Below, one piece after another: positions 51,341-59,792 of a stretch of DNA of 64,000 nt. The notes below the pieces were generated by a model. The model saw nothing but the letters and a program-made list of their open reading frames with translations. It made no database searches and was not told the origin of the DNA. Where the stretch lies: positions 982,680-1,046,679 of the forward strand of contig NZ_JACHGJ010000002.1 in the NCBI RefSeq assembly GCF_014207565.1, given 5' to 3'. Position 1 is the stretch's first letter. Each line of letters opens with the position of its first letter. Position numbers and translations under genes: made by a program. The stretch comes from Spirochaeta isovalerica (GTDB taxonomy: Bacteria > Spirochaetota > Spirochaetia > DSM-2461).

Positions 51341-53128
51341 ATGAAAGCTAATGAATTGAGAAAAAAATATATTGACTTTTTCGTCTCCCGCGGACACAAG
51401 GAGATTTCCGGCAAATCTCTCATTCCCGAAAATGATCCCACGGTTCTTTTTACGACGGCAGGGATGCATCCCCTGGTTCCCTACATCATGGGCGAACCCC
51501 ATCCCGCCGGGACCAGACTGACCGATGTTCAGAAATGTATCCGGACACAGGATATCGAGTCTGTTGGAGACCCGACCCACGCTACATTTTTCGAGATGCT
51601 GGGAAACTGGTCTCTCGGCGATTATTTCAAAGAGGAAGCTCTGAAAATGAGCTACGAATTTATCACTTCCCCCGAATACCTCGGGCTCGATGTGAATAAG
51701 CTGTCCGTGACGGTTTTCGCCGGCGACGACGACGCTCCGGCAGACAATGAGGCTTTTGAAATCTGGAAAGGTCTCGGAATACCGGAAGAGAGAATCTACC
51801 GTCTACCCAAAGAGGATAACTGGTGGGGTCCCGCCGGCACGACAGGTCCCTGCGGTCCCGACAGCGAGATGTTCATCGATACGGGAAAAGAAGCCTGCGG
51901 TGCAGACTGCCGTCCCGGCTGCTCATGCGGCAAGTATTTCGAAATCTGGAATGATGTATTCATGCAGTACAACAAGAAAGAGGACGGGACCTATGAACTG
52001 ATGGACCGCAAATGCGTCGATACGGGAATGGGTGTCGAACGGACAATTACCATGCTCCAAGGCAAAAACTCTGTATACGATACGGAACTTTTTACTCCTA
52101 TCCTCGATAAAATCGGTGAAATGGCCGGTGTTAAATACAAAGATGATGAATCTCTGGATAATTCGTTCAGAATCATCGCCGATCATGCCAAGGCATCGAC
52201 GATGATAATGGGAGACCCCCAGGGCGTGAAGCCTTCCAATCTCGGGCAGGGGTATATTCTCAGAAGATTGATCCGCCGCGCCGTGCGCCACGGGAAAAAA
52301 TTGAACATCGAGGGTCAGTTCCTCGGAAAACTGGCTGAGGTCATTATTGAGATGTACCGCGAGGTATATCCAGAACTCGCAGGCAACCGCGATCTGATCA
52401 TCAGCGAGTTTGCCATCGAGGAAGCCCAGTTCAACAGTACTTTGAAAAAAGGGGAGCATGAGTTCGAGAAGCTTCTTCCCAATCTGCTCAGAAACCCGAA
52501 AAAAGTCGTGCCGGGCAGAACGGCATTTAAATTATATGATACTTACGGCTTTCCCTTTGAACTCACCGAAGAACTGGCGGCGGAACATGACATGACTGTT
52601 GACCGCGAAGGTTTTGACGAAGCCTATAAGAAACATCAGGAAATATCCAAAAAGGGAGCCGAGCAGGCATTCAAAGGCGGACTGGCCGATAATTCTGTTA
52701 TGTCCACCCGCTATCATACGGCGACTCACCTCCTTCATGAAGCTCTCAAAACCGTACTTGGCGATCATGTAGCCCAGAAGGGGAGCAATATCAATGCCGA
52801 CCGTCTCAGATTCGATTTCTCTCATCACGATAAGATGACAGATGAAGAGATTAAAAAAGTAGAAGACATGGTCAATGAAGTGATTCAGGCGAAAATGCCT
52901 GTTTCCATGAAAACAATGACAGTCGAGGAAGCGAAAGCTCTTGGAGCCAGAGCTCTTTTCTCCGGAAAATACGATGAGCAGGTGAAAGTCTACTTTATCG
53001 GGGATTTCTCAACGGAAGTCTGCGGAGGACCCCATGTGGAGAATACTGCCGAGCTTGGTAAATTCGTAATTAAAAAAGAACAGTCCAGCTCCCGCGGCGT
53101 CCGCAGGATCAAGGCGGTCCTGGAATAA
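51341..53128 (+). CDS. alaS: Alanyl-tRNA synthetase, short form lacking C-Ala domain
   Basis: Charges tRNA-Ala. The aminoacylation domain (MKANELRKKYIDFFVSRGHK, then FTTAGMHPLVPY and DPTHATFFEMLGNWSLGDYFK), the tRNA-recognition helices and the editing domain are present. The editing site has its metal ligands TATHLLHEAL and CGGPHVENT. The protein stops right after the editing domain (595 residues, against about 870 in most bacteria), so the DHHA1/C-Ala part is absent, as is known for several spirochaetes. The start is ATG 51341, five codons into the longer frame from 51329, because that upstream ATG overlaps the -10 box. A strong terminator follows. Confidence 0.95.
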   Translation: MKANELRKKYIDFFVSRGHKEISGKSLIPENDPTVLFTTAGMHPLVPYIMGEPHPAGTRLTDVQKCIRTQDIESVGDPTHATFFEMLGNWSLGDYFKEEALKMSYEFITSPEYLGLDVNKLSVTVFAGDDDAPADNEAFEIWKGLGIPEERIYRLPKEDNWWGPAGTTGPCGPDSEMFIDTGKEACGADCRPGCSCGKYFEIWNDVFMQYNKKEDGTYELMDRKCVDTGMGVERTITMLQGKNSVYDTELFTPILDKIGEMAGVKYKDDESLDNSFRIIADHAKASTMIMGDPQGVKPSNLGQGYILRRLIRRAVRHGKKLNIEGQFLGKLAEVIIEMYREVYPELAGNRDLIISEFAIEEAQFNSTLKKGEHEFEKLLPNLLRNPKKVVPGRTAFKLYDTYGFPFELTEELAAEHDMTVDREGFDEAYKKHQEISKKGAEQAFKGGLADNSVMSTRYHTATHLLHEALKTVLGDHVAQKGSNINADRLRFDFSHHDKMTDEEIKKVEDMVNEVIQAKMPVSMKTMTVEEAKALGARALFSGKYDEQVKVYFIGDFSTEVCGGPHVENTAELGKFVIKKEQSSSRGVRRIKAVLE

Positions 53129-53147
53129 ACTCCTGTTCAATGGAAAT

Positions 53148-53186
53148 AAAAAAAACCGCTACAGTCTGAAAGTAGCGGTTTTTTTA
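53148..53186. terminator. Bidirectional Rho-independent terminator
   Basis: AACCGCTAC and GTAGCGGTT enclose a nine-base loop, with a run of A before and T after, so both strands produce a hairpin followed by a U-run. It serves alaS on the plus strand and the TPR gene on the minus strand. Confidence 0.92.
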
Positions 53187-53196
53187 TATTGCGGGA

Positions 53197-54339
53197 TTAT
53201 CTACCCTTCAGTTCATTATACATATCCTGTATTACCTGATTTTTATTGCCTGTTTTAAGAAAATCGGAAAGCACCTGCACGGCATCTTTCTCTTTTCCCC
53301 ATTTGCGGTAAACATCGGCTAATTCAAGGTAGAAGCGGGGGTTTTTGGGGTCTTTATCTATAATATTGCGTATGGTCGTCGCTGATTCTTCGTAATTGCC
53401 TTTATCTCTATTTATAAGACTTAAACCGAGAACAGCATAGATATCGTATTCGATATCGAGAGCATTCGTGTAATATTCCTGAGCTTTTTCCTGTTCGCCC
53501 ATATTGCGGTATGCGTCTCCGGCTCTTGTGAGAATTACTTTATTCCTTGGATCAAGCCCGAGAATGCGGTTCCAGTACTTAACAGACTCATCGGGAATGT
53601 GAAGTCCTCTGTAGCAGTCGGCAAGACCGAAAAGAGCATAAAAGTTATTGGGCTGCATTTTCAGAGCCTGTTCAAAATAGGGGATACCCTCGTCAAAGGT
53701 TTTCATTTTCCGGTGGCAGTTCCCCAGGGAAGTCAGAACTCTTATATCCACTCTCGATTTGTTGAGCTCGAGCATTTTTTCCCAGTAATAGAGAGCTTTT
53801 TCATAATCTCTGAAATCGTAATTGAGATGTCCCAGACCAATCAGGCAGTAGGAATTGTTGGATTCCATTTTCAGGACGCGCTGATAAATCTCATTGGATT
53901 TTTCGTAATTTCGAACTTTCCGGTAGGCATCGGCTATACGAGTGAGAACAGTGATATTTTTATCGTCGTGAATAAGGTACTCTTCCCAGATATCGATTGC
54001 CCGATTGTATTGATGCAGAGCTTTATAACAATCGGCCAGTCCGAAAAGCGCATAATTGTTACCTCTGTGATTGGAAAGACAGCTCTGATAATATTTGATG
54101 GCATCCTGAAAATGACGGGATTTCCTCAATGTGTCGCCCATGCCGACAAGAGCGTAATTATTGGAAGGGTCCATGCTTAAAATCTCGGAAAAACAGGCTT
54201 CGGCTCTTTCCAGAAGACCTTCTTTGAGAAGCTGATATCCTTTCTTCGAAAGTTCGCTGATCTCGTTAAGCTGTTCCTGTGTCAGCTCTCCGTCACTGCG
54301 GTCCGCATCAGCCTTATTGCCGAACAAATCATCCATCAT
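53197..54339 (-). CDS. TPR-repeat protein
   Basis: A 380-residue protein made almost entirely of tetratricopeptide repeats from about residue 28 on (for example YALVGMGDTLRKSRHFQDAIKYYQSCL and YALFGLADCYKALHQYNRAIDIWEEYL, about 34 residues each, around ten units). No signal peptide or membrane helix is present, so it is probably a cytoplasmic scaffold. The repeats are closely similar, especially the YALFGLADCY pairs, pointing to recent duplication. AAGGA precedes the ATG by about seven bases. It is 42 bases behind a small conserved-looking gene and probably co-transcribed with it. Confidence 0.85.
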   Translation of the reverse strand: MMDDLFGNKADADRSDGELTQEQLNEISELSKKGYQLLKEGLLERAEACFSEILSMDPSNNYALVGMGDTLRKSRHFQDAIKYYQSCLSNHRGNNYALFGLADCYKALHQYNRAIDIWEEYLIHDDKNITVLTRIADAYRKVRNYEKSNEIYQRVLKMESNNSYCLIGLGHLNYDFRDYEKALYYWEKMLELNKSRVDIRVLTSLGNCHRKMKTFDEGIPYFEQALKMQPNNFYALFGLADCYRGLHIPDESVKYWNRILGLDPRNKVILTRAGDAYRNMGEQEKAQEYYTNALDIEYDIYAVLGLSLINRDKGNYEESATTIRNIIDKDPKNPRFYLELADVYRKWGKEKDAVQVLSDFLKTGNKNQVIQDMYNELKGR

Positions 54340-54381
54340 TTTAAAATCCTTTTTTTATATATACTTCTTAAAATATTTTAT

Positions 54382-54714
54382 CTAATTTTCTTCAATCCAG
54401 TTTCTGACCACATTCGTCATCTGTTCAATCATATTCTCCACTCTGCGGGGAGCGGGGGCCAGCTTGAACATTTTAAATGCCTCAAAAGGCTCATTATGGG
54501 AATAGTAGTACTCGCCAATCCGTATTATTCCATCTGTGTAACCGATGGTCAGAAAAATCCGCTTAGCCTGTTCGATATCGCCTTTGTTGAAGAACTCATT
54601 CCCCCGTCTCATCAATACGACTTTCTGATGATCCGTCAGACTGTGATTTCTCACATCGGTGATTTTAAGAAATCCCTCTTCAGGAATTTCTTCAGGTATT
54701 TTGTAATTTTTCAT
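54382..54714 (-). CDS. Small hypothetical protein, operon partner of the TPR gene
   Basis: A 110-residue protein of no recognised family. It is mostly helical (DHQKVVLMRRGNEFFNKGDIEQAKRIFLTIG) and contains a TPR-like pair (NKGDIEQAKRIFL; YSHNEPFEAFKMFKLA), without signal or membrane segment. It precedes the TPR-repeat gene by 42 bases in the same orientation. Neither a Shine-Dalgarno nor a clear -10 box is evident just upstream of its ATG. A small adaptor working with the TPR protein is the simplest guess. Confidence 0.6.
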   Translation of the reverse strand: MKNYKIPEEIPEEGFLKITDVRNHSLTDHQKVVLMRRGNEFFNKGDIEQAKRIFLTIGYTDGIIRIGEYYYSHNEPFEAFKMFKLAPAPRRVENMIEQMTNVVRNWIEEN

Positions 54715-54759
54715 AATTAAATATCCGAGTCAGAAACTCTTACAAGTATAATATGGCGG

Positions 54760-54786
54760 ATTTTATATATTATCAATATATAAAAT
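54760..54786. repeat. AT-only inverted repeat downstream of hisB
   Basis: ATTTTATATATT and AATATATAAAAT are perfect 12-base arms around ATC. It lies just past the hisB stop and before the 110-residue gene. It may end the his transcript on the minus strand or be an AT-rich regulatory site; the pairing is too weak to be sure. Confidence 0.5.
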
Positions 54787-54791
54787 TTGAC

Positions 54792-55382
54792 TCAAATCAC
54801 TCCTTTAGTAGACATACTTTCCGTACCGGAGGCACCTGTTTTACGAAATGCGTACTCCAATGCTATTCCCATTGCCTTAAAAAGTGATTCAGATATGTGA
54901 TGACTGTTTTCTCCGTAGTGGGAAAGAAGGTGAAGATTGATTTTCGCTTCGGAAACAAAAGCCTGAAAAAATTCCTTAAAAAGATAATTTGCGAAATTCC
55001 CCGACATTTCCTGAGGATAACTCACATTATAAACCAGATAGGGGCGGTTGCAGACATCTATTACCACTTCGCTCAAAGCATCATCCATGGGAATCTTAGC
55101 CTGTCCATAGCGGTTAATTGCCCCTTTGTCCCTGAAGCTTTTCAGAAAAGCCTGCCCCAGAACGAGGCCCGTATCCTCCACTAGATGATGGGGGTCAACG
55201 TCCACATCTCCATCGGCTTTTAACTCAAGAAAAAACTTCCCGTGAAAAGCCATGGCATAAAGCATATGATCGAAAAAAGGCAAACCCGTTGAAATGGCGG
55301 GCTTGTTTCTGCTTTCCAGATCGAGCTTCAGGAATATTTTCGTTTCAGCGGTTTCCCGCTTTATCTCTACAGGCATTTTCAA
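54792..55382 (-). CDS. hisB: Imidazoleglycerol-phosphate dehydratase
   Basis: Dehydrates imidazole glycerol phosphate to imidazole acetol phosphate in histidine biosynthesis. The 196 residues have the paired metal-binding repeats: FFDHMLYAMAFHGKF and DPHHLVEDTGLVLGQA in the first half, then NLHLLSHYGENSHHISESLFKA in the second. This is the monofunctional form without the phosphatase domain. Its ATG overlaps the hisG stop by four bases and has GAGAGG upstream. Confidence 0.95.
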   Translation of the reverse strand: MKMPVEIKRETAETKIFLKLDLESRNKPAISTGLPFFDHMLYAMAFHGKFFLELKADGDVDVDPHHLVEDTGLVLGQAFLKSFRDKGAINRYGQAKIPMDDALSEVVIDVCNRPYLVYNVSYPQEMSGNFANYLFKEFFQAFVSEAKINLHLLSHYGENSHHISESLFKAMGIALEYAFRKTGASGTESMSTKGVI

Positions 55383-55993
55383 TCCTCTCTCAGTATATCC
55401 GCCAGCTCGTTTATCGCTTCGTAGTGGAATTTATAATACGCTCTGTTGGCTATCATATTTACTTTTATATCGGTCAGGGTTCGTATTACCTCAAGGTTGT
55501 TGGCTTTAAGCGTGCTGCCTGTCTCAACAAGGTCAACGATATAAGGTGCCAGACCGAGAACAGGGGCCAGCTCAACGCTCCCGTTCAGTTTGATGATTTT
55601 CACAGGAATCCCCTGTTTGTGAAAATAGTCCCGCGTATAATCGGTAAATGATGTGGCTATTGTCAGATGCCCTTCTTTTATTTCCTTATGATCTTTGTGC
55701 GCGGCCATGCAGAGTTTCGTTCCTCCGAAGGAAAAGGGCAGAACATTATAAAAGCTGTATCCCGTTTCGTAGACCACATCCTCCCCGCATATTCCCAGAC
55801 CGGCAATCCCGTGGGCCACATAAGCCGGAAGGTCGGAGTTTTTCACAAGAAAGATTTTAAGAAGCCCCCGGCTGTCATAGGCAACGAGCTTCCGTTTTTC
55901 GAAATTGAATTCAATACCCTTGCTGTGAAAGTGATCTTTCACCTGTTCGAATAATCTGCCCTTGGGAAGGGCTATAGTTAATGGTTTATCCAT
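55379..55993 (-). CDS. hisG: ATP phosphoribosyltransferase, short form catalytic subunit
   Basis: First step of histidine synthesis: joins ATP and PRPP. The short-form HisG (204 residues) ends without the ACT-like regulatory domain and therefore needs HisZ. Family blocks are TIALPKGRLFEQV, VRNSDLPAYVAHGIAGLGICGED-like (here FLVKNSDLPAYVAHGIAGLG) and the PRPP site ELAPVLGLAPYIVDLVETGSTLKANNL. Start: ATG at 55993, with AGGAG five bases upstream; the ATG at 56014 in the same frame lacks such a site. Confidence 0.93.
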   Translation of the reverse strand: MDKPLTIALPKGRLFEQVKDHFHSKGIEFNFEKRKLVAYDSRGLLKIFLVKNSDLPAYVAHGIAGLGICGEDVVYETGYSFYNVLPFSFGGTKLCMAAHKDHKEIKEGHLTIATSFTDYTRDYFHKQGIPVKIIKLNGSVELAPVLGLAPYIVDLVETGSTLKANNLEVIRTLTDIKVNMIANRAYYKFHYEAINELADILRED

Positions 55994-56003
55994 CATATCT
56001 CCT

Positions 56004-57107
56004 TTAAAGCACAAATGACCGGCCGTCTTTCCTCAAGGTACGGCCCCTTTTGTAAGCGGTTGAGAAATCTTCGCTTTTCTCCCGCTGCGACGCTTCCGGG
56101 GGAGCGTAGAGAGATGATTCTCTAATCAGAGGTTCGACTTTCCTCTGCATTATGGAAAAGCCGACGGATGAGGCGTTATAGCCGAACTGATCGAAAAGGC
56201 TGTCGTATCGTCCTCCCGAAGCGGCGGCTTTGCTCAGGTTCTCGACGTAAGCGCTGAAAACGATTCCCGTATAGTAATCCTGACCGCCTATTTCAGAAAT
56301 ATCGATCCTGAAGCTGTCGGTCCCTTCCAGCTCTCCCGCCTGATCGGCAATTTCTATGAGGTAGTTTATTTCCCTGAGAGTTTCCGAACTGATTCCCGAT
56401 TTGTTTTCATAAATAAACGCCTTGAATTGAAGGGCCGTCCCGATAAACATGAGCAGCTTTACGATAAAATCACTATCTTCCGGTGTGCGTCCAGTTTCGA
56501 TAAACAGTTGTCTGATTTTATCGCGGCTGCGGGTATCGATACCCGATTTGAGCCTTTTGAGCTGCTTTTTTGAAAATCCGGAGCATAAGCTGTTCAACAG
56601 CGAGCGGGAACCTATGTGGATCTTCACTTCCCGGAGTCCGATTTCCCGGAAAAGGGAGAGCAGCAGAAGAATGATTTCCAGATCGCCCTCCCGTCCCGGT
56701 TTTCCTATAAGCTCGCATCCACTCTGAAAGAACTCATTACTGGAAATATCTTCATGAGATTCGTAACGGAGTATCGTGTCGGCATAGAATACTCTGACCG
56801 GGAGATCCTGTTCATCGAGAGCCAGGCTCATCTGCTTGGCCAGAAACAGGGTGACATCGGAGCGGAGCATAAGCAGTTCGCCTTCTCTGTCTATCAGCCG
56901 GTAGGTCTGTTCAGCCCTGTTTTTATCAATTAAATGACTGTAGGTGTCAAAAAAATCGAAAACCGGTGTTTCCACCGGCAGATAACCCCAGGCTGTGAAG
57001 ATATTTTCAATATGTTTCGTTATCTTCCTGTGCCTGAAAGCTTCCTCCAGGTACATACCTTCTGTACCCTGCGGAATCTGAAGGTGTCCGTTTTTAATCT
57101 CTGTCAT
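56004..57107 (-). CDS. hisZ: ATP phosphoribosyltransferase regulatory subunit
   Basis: HisRS-like protein that forms an octamer with short HisG, makes it active and senses histidine. The 367 residues resemble a class II synthetase core (GYLPVETPVFDFFDTYS, LRSDVTLFLAKQMS, ISEIGGQDYYTGIVFSAYV, GGRYDSLFDQFG). It lacks the anticodon-binding domain and the aminoacylation-specific RGLDYY form. It heads hisZ-hisG-hisB, with AGGA eight bases before its ATG. The remaining his genes are outside the window. Confidence 0.92.
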   Translation of the reverse strand: MTEIKNGHLQIPQGTEGMYLEEAFRHRKITKHIENIFTAWGYLPVETPVFDFFDTYSHLIDKNRAEQTYRLIDREGELLMLRSDVTLFLAKQMSLALDEQDLPVRVFYADTILRYESHEDISSNEFFQSGCELIGKPGREGDLEIILLLLSLFREIGLREVKIHIGSRSLLNSLCSGFSKKQLKRLKSGIDTRSRDKIRQLFIETGRTPEDSDFIVKLLMFIGTALQFKAFIYENKSGISSETLREINYLIEIADQAGELEGTDSFRIDISEIGGQDYYTGIVFSAYVENLSKAAASGGRYDSLFDQFGYNASSVGFSIMQRKVEPLIRESSLYAPPEASQREKSEDFSTAYKRGRTLRKDGRSFVL

Positions 57108-57260
57108 AAATACAATCCTGTAAAAATTTAATATCAGTCAGTTAGGCGTTAAATTATGATACTATTTCTAGAAACATGGAATATTTTCATCGGCCTTTTT
57201 AGAAAAAAATCCGATTGAGTGTTATAATTTCATACAGGAAATCAAAAAAGGAAGTGACAT

Positions 57261-57404
57261 ATGCACAAGGATATCGATCCCGAATTATATCTGCAGCCGG
57301 AAGAACAAAACGATGACATTGTCTTTGAGCCTCTCCCGGAGATCGATCCTGTACCGCCTCTTTCCGACAGACTGAAAACCTGGATCGAGTCTGTCGACCG
57401 CTGA
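57261..57404 (+). CDS. Small acidic protein of 47 residues
   Basis: A short gene with good start signals: AAGGA eight bases before the ATG, and TATAAT at 57223-57228 upstream. The product is very acidic and proline-rich in the middle (FEPLPEIDPVPPLSDR) and ends with a short amphipathic helix (LKTWIESVDR). It has no signal peptide or cysteine. No family was recognised. It stops four bases before the end of the convergent amidase gene. Codon use and the ribosome-binding site support a real gene; function unknown. Confidence 0.6.
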   Translation: MHKDIDPELYLQPEEQNDDIVFEPLPEIDPVPPLSDRLKTWIESVDR

Positions 57405-57407
57405 TCA

Positions 57408-59057
57408 TCATCTGCCTTCCGCGTAATTAATCAATCCTCTTGTAATGAACTCGGCGTCCTGTTCACGGAGTTTGTCATACCGAATGGCCCAGGAGTTTCC
57501 CGGATAATATAGATTCCGGATTTCGATGAGAACTTCCGCATAGGCGGGATTGTCCCTTAATACCGCGAGATTCTGTCTGCCCGTCGAACTGGATGCCCCC
57601 AGGTAGGGGATTAGGCTTTCCGCCAGCTCTTGAGATTTATCCAGATTGGCTTCATTTTCGGAACTGTACAGCACAATGGTTCCCTGTCCCAGATCGGGGC
57701 TGTTGTCTGCGTGTATGCTGATATAGAGCGTCTTGTTTCTATCGGCTCCCCGGAAAGCATTTTCGGCGATTTCCACTCTTTTTCTCAAACCTTCCGAACT
57801 GCCCACAGGCCATGACGAATCGTCATTCTTCCTGTTCAGAGACGCCATATTATAAACTTCGTTCTTCATGTTTACAAAAGTATCGCTGGGATTTTCCGAC
57901 GAGCGGATCTGATGGTTAGGACTGATGATTGTCAGCGTAACATCGGCTCCATAAAGCTTCAGAAGTCTGTAGGTTCTCAATGAAATATCATAAGCGTATT
58001 CATCTTCCACGACATAGACGGTCTCGCCGTTTCCATTGACAGAGGCGACGATCGCACCGGGATCAAGCCCTCCGTGTCCCGGATCGATAACGATTGTATA
58101 ACCCGATAATTGATTGCCCAATCCCGGTTCGCTTTCTATGGATCTGTCCAGAGCTTCCAGGATGTCTCTCGCCTGCCTGTAATTAAGAACCGGATCGTCG
58201 AGACGGGATTCCGAATAATTCCGCGTCGGCTGACTGGATTTTTCTTCACGGTAATGGCTGTATTCCTCAAGCGGCTCTGCTGGAGTTTTCTCTCTGTAAC
58301 TCGCCATGAGAACAGAAGGAGCGGACGCTCCGAATTCAAAATTCTCGACTGTCCGGGAATAGAGTTTCAATTCCTGTCCGGGGTATATTGATGAGCCATT
58401 GATATTGTTCCACTTTGAAATGTCCTCGATGGCAAGGTCATATGCGGCGGCAATATCCCACAGGTTATCGCCTTTTTCCACAAGATGGACCTGAGGACGG
58501 AGCGGCGCAACAAGAAGAGACTGGCCTACGCGGAGAGAATCGTTTTCCAGGTTGTTGATCTGTCTGAGCTGTTCCTGCGATATGTCGAAAAGTAGGGATA
58601 TACGCGACAGGGTATCGCCGCTCTGTACGGAATAACGGTCGCCACCCGCAGCTTTTCCCGGGATACTCAATACCTGTCCGATCCGGACATTCTGATCAGA
58701 TAGATGATTGAGCTGCTCAATCTGTTTCTGCTCCACTCCGAGTTTCAAGGCTATTTCCGAAAGAGTATCGCCGTTTTTTACTCTATAGGTATGGATTTCC
58801 GCTTTATTCTCTGATCTTGATACTTCAACAGTGCTGTCGGGAAGGGGGATCACAAGCTCTTCCCCTTTTTTTATGATTTCCGATTCCAGCCCGTTAGCTC
58901 TGCGGATGTCATCAACCGATGTGTTGTAAAGGAGCGAGAGCCCGAAGAGAGTGTCTCTTTCATCGACTTTATGAATTATCTGATCAGCAAAGAGCAAAGC
59001 CGCCCCCTCAAGAAGAGTCAGCAGAACTGTCAGTTGGATGAATCGATTACAGGTAAT
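57408..59057 (-). CDS. N-acetylmuramoyl-L-alanine amidase with four LysM repeats
   Basis: Secreted cell-wall hydrolase, about 549 residues. Four LysM modules (for example VKNGDTLSEIALKLGV, VQSGDTLSRISLLFDI, VEKGDNLWDIAAAYDL) bind peptidoglycan. After a linker comes the zinc amidase_3 domain with IDPGHGGLDPG, the glutamate in EDEYAYDI, SIHADNS and the final VLIEIRNL. The longest canonical start is a TTG at 58997, but this would cut off the signal peptide. An ATT codon at 59055-59057 has a perfect AAGGAG seven bases upstream and yields a proper signal sequence (NRFIQLTVLLTLL then FA), so ATT is proposed. Confidence 0.85.
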   Translation of the reverse strand: MTCNRFIQLTVLLTLLEGAALLFADQIIHKVDERDTLFGLSLLYNTSVDDIRRANGLESEIIKKGEELVIPLPDSTVEVSRSENKAEIHTYRVKNGDTLSEIALKLGVEQKQIEQLNHLSDQNVRIGQVLSIPGKAAGGDRYSVQSGDTLSRISLLFDISQEQLRQINNLENDSLRVGQSLLVAPLRPQVHLVEKGDNLWDIAAAYDLAIEDISKWNNINGSSIYPGQELKLYSRTVENFEFGASAPSVLMASYREKTPAEPLEEYSHYREEKSSQPTRNYSESRLDDPVLNYRQARDILEALDRSIESEPGLGNQLSGYTIVIDPGHGGLDPGAIVASVNGNGETVYVVEDEYAYDISLRTYRLLKLYGADVTLTIISPNHQIRSSENPSDTFVNMKNEVYNMASLNRKNDDSSWPVGSSEGLRKRVEIAENAFRGADRNKTLYISIHADNSPDLGQGTIVLYSSENEANLDKSQELAESLIPYLGASSSTGRQNLAVLRDNPAYAEVLIEIRNLYYPGNSWAIRYDKLREQDAEFITRGLINYAEGR

Positions 59058-59070
59058 AAGGCAGCTCCTT
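59055..59070 (-). promoter_or_regulatory. Ribosome-binding site deciding a non-canonical ATT start
   Basis: AAGGAG (59065-59070 on the minus strand), seven bases, then ATT (59055-59057) in the frame of the amidase. No ATG, GTG or TTG exists between this site and 58997. Confidence 0.5.
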
Positions 59071-59123
59071 CGGATAATCTAATTCCATTATCGAAAGAGC
59101 GGAAAAATAGTTTAGACCGAATA

Positions 59124-59654
59124 CTATTCCCGGGTATAGAAAATGAGCATGGAGCGGCCGTACTTTCGCAGATCGTACTGGCGCAGGGAGCCGATCCGCT
59201 CGTCGAAGCTCTCCTCGTCGGGATAGTGCATCATCAGAGTTCCGCCCGGCTTTACTATTCCGTGTTTATCAGCAAGCTGAAGGAACTTTTCCTTGCCCTT
59301 CATGGGAAAAGGGGGATCGAAATGGACGATATCGAAATCCCTGCCGCAGCTTCTGATATAGACTTCGCCTGGCATGAGATTGAGCTTGATTTGTGAATCC
59401 ACCCAGGAGATATTTTCGAGAATCGTTTTCTTTTTGATTTTGTCTTTTTCCACCAGCTCGACGGGAGAAGCTCCGCGCGATGCCGCTTCGATCCCTATCA
59501 TACCGGAACCGGAAAAGACATCGAGAAAAGAGAGTCCTTCCAGGTCGCCGAGGATGGAAAACATGGATTCGCGCATGCGGTCCATGGCCGGGCGGATGAC
59601 CCCCTTCGGGCATTTGACTGTTCTTCCTCTGTATAATCCGCCTGTGACTCTCAA
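59124..59654 (-). CDS. rsmD: 16S rRNA (guanine966-N2)-methyltransferase
   Basis: Methylates G966 of 16S rRNA. The 176 residues contain the N-terminal RVTGGLYRGRTV and RPAMDRMRESMFSIL, the SAM-binding FLDVFSGSGMIGIEAASRG, and the catalytic DPPF in DIVHFDPPFPMKG. Start is TTG at 59654, with AGGAG six bases upstream. Downstream of the Rieske gene and upstream of the amidase, all on the same strand but with gaps. Confidence 0.92.
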   Translation of the reverse strand: MRVTGGLYRGRTVKCPKGVIRPAMDRMRESMFSILGDLEGLSFLDVFSGSGMIGIEAASRGASPVELVEKDKIKKKTILENISWVDSQIKLNLMPGEVYIRSCGRDFDIVHFDPPFPMKGKEKFLQLADKHGIVKPGGTLMMHYPDEESFDERIGSLRQYDLRKYGRSMLIFYTRE

Positions 59655-59792
59655 TGATTACTCCTGACATCTGTTTTGTTTATTACACATTGTACCGGGA
59701 AGAGGGGAGTTGATAAAGATGTTATGGGGAAATCAACGACAGCTTGCGGTCGCTCCGGCAATTCATGGCCTGACCCGGCGAGACTGAACAGC
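59655..59792. other. Short intergenic stretch with no clear feature
   Basis: 138 bases between rsmD and the Rieske gene. It contains the rsmD ribosome-binding site next to its start. An overlapping 60-codon frame with a hydrophobic N-terminus exists but lacks support. Confidence 0.5.

Noticed and set aside
56004..57107. Second histidyl-tRNA synthetase
   Set aside because: No anticodon-binding domain, and it is directly in front of short-form hisG, which requires HisZ.
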